Source: CAWCPR01 sp963797475
GTDB lineage: Bacteria; Chloroflexota; Anaerolineae; Anaerolineales; UBA4823
Assembly: GCA_963797475.1 (NCBI GenBank)
Contig: CAWCPR010000002.1
Coordinates: 1 to 58,578 of the forward strand
Direction of reading: 5' to 3'
DNA: 58,578 bases
This document shows, in pieces, positions 58,104 to 58,578 of this stretch (its first letter is position 1; every line of letters starts with the position of its first letter). Below the pieces are notes generated by a model, which saw only the letters and a program-made list of their open reading frames with translations, did not search any database and was not told the origin of the DNA. The translations under genes were made by a program, and so were the position numbers.

Positions 58104-58245
58104 TTTCAACAATCTCCCGCGAAATTACTGCCCTGCCGCTGAGCCGCCATCCAGGATCTCCGGGATGATTGCTGATCTGGGCGATCAGCTCGCCGGCATA
58201 TTCGCTGGCTGCTGCCAGTTCATTTAGAATGGTCTCGTATCTCAT
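58078..58245 (-). CDS. Small protein (55 aa) between two Phd-type genes
   Basis: ATG 58245 overlaps the stop of the preceding antitoxin gene (ATGA). The product MRYETILNELAAASEYAGEL continues to a basic tail and stop at 58078, overlapping the next gene by 26 bases. The tight overlaps on both sides argue that it is translated. No family recognised; it could be a short regulatory partner of the antitoxins. Confidence 0.5.
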   Translation of the reverse strand: MRYETILNELAAASEYAGELIAQISNHPGDPGWRLSGRAVISREIVENGQRTNGR

Positions 58246-58470
58246 CTGTTCAAGGTTCGCTCATAATTGTTGAGGTTCTTGAGGAGCCGTGGGTCATCCT
58301 GTTCAGGCGCAGGAGCCCCTCCCTGTTGCGGCGCTTCAGTCGTTCCCACATATTTAACCATCACAACTACAGGTTTGCTATAGCGGGTGATGATGATCGG
58401 TTCCCCAGCTATGGCCAGGTTGATGTAATAGCTAAATCTGTTTACAATCGGTTATCGTCACAGTTCTCAT
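58240..58470 (-). pseudogene. Phd-type antitoxin (frameshifted)
   Basis: ATG 58470 gives MRTVTITDCKQI; after a one-base shift near 58430 the frame continues SYYINLAIAGEPIIITRYSK and PVVVMVKYVG, the classic Phd/YefM fold, and ends in a Pro/Gln/Asp-rich tail. AGGA lies ten bases before the ATG. Its stop overlaps the next gene. About 76 aa if repaired. Confidence 0.55.
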
Positions 58471-58505
58471 AAATGAGCATCCTGAAGAAACCTCAATATG
58501 CAGAC

Positions 58506-58578
58506 TTATTGATTGTCCTGGCATTTGGTTGCAGGCGCTTGCGCACGGATCAACTCATCCGGATAGCGGATGACTGCG
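58506..58578 (-). CDS. Partial gene, C-terminal end only
   Basis: The last 23 codons of a minus-strand frame that enters from the right edge: AVIRYPDELIRAQAPATKC, ending at a TAA at 58506-58508. It may be the gene before the antitoxin cluster. Too little remains to assign. Confidence 0.25.
   Translation of the reverse strand, partial: AVIRYPDELIRAQAPATKCQDNQ

Noticed and set aside
1..58578. tRNA or rRNA genes
   Set aside because: No tRNA-like T-arm/anticodon layout or rRNA sequence was noticed on either strand by eye; a covariance scan would be decisive.

Overview
The window looks like an accessory (defence-island) stretch of a Chloroflexota genome, probably Anaerolineae-like. The evidence is indirect: very large secreted proteins built from subtilase, Kelch and PKD modules, short hydrophobic C-terminal tails on secreted proteins (LFLPV and NYLTLIL types), DUF4352 lipoproteins, LuxR-type HTH fused to a CARF-like domain, and moderately GC-rich codon use. 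No rRNA, tRNA or CRISPR array was seen.

Layout. 1-7.2 kb: a giant minus-strand subtilase with beta-helix, Kelch and PKD repeats, frameshifted near its 3' end. 7.2-12.6 kb: a small hypothetical gene, a 1-kb non-coding stretch with two repeat families, a lipoprotein with three DUF4352-like repeats, an SSB, and an orphan CARF-like (NE0113-type)/LuxR-HTH gene split by an in-frame amber codon and followed by helically phased CGGAAT boxes. 12.6-16.1 kb: two mobile elements wreck a beta-helix gene. 16.3-24.9 kb: small genes, a broken DNA methyltransferase, an intact DPPY methyltransferase behind an HEAGH (M41-like) peptidase gene, a frameshifted membrane protein, and a lipoprotein cleanly split by an IS with a 6-bp target duplication.

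24.9-50.6 kb is the core: a plus-strand BREX phage-defence locus with brxE-like, brxA, brxB, brxC, pglX, (insert), pglZ and brxL. The insert between pglX and pglZ holds a secreted SH3/phosphodiester-glycosidase gene (frameshifted), a PARIS-type pair (AriA ATPase and AriB TOPRIM/DUF4435), and a translationally coupled pair: a DUF1848 protein with a radical-SAM-like cysteine cluster, followed by a very large fusion of an Rsm22-like methyltransferase with a RecQ-type helicase. The DUF1848/methyltransferase-RecQ pair is the best candidate here for an undescribed system. PARIS inside BREX makes sense as a back-up against phage anti-restriction proteins.

50.6-58.6 kb: toxin-antitoxin debris, a 150-170-bp tandem repeat, a Chloroflexota-like hypothetical gene, an SdpI-like membrane protein, a large secreted propeller-like protein, a metallophosphoesterase remnant and a cluster of small Phd-type antitoxin genes.

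Caution: about ten genes carry single-base frameshifts, including pglZ, the helicase, the subtilase and the IS3 transposase. Either the region is decaying or the assembly carries uncorrected indels. This decides whether the BREX locus is functional and cannot be settled from the sequence alone.
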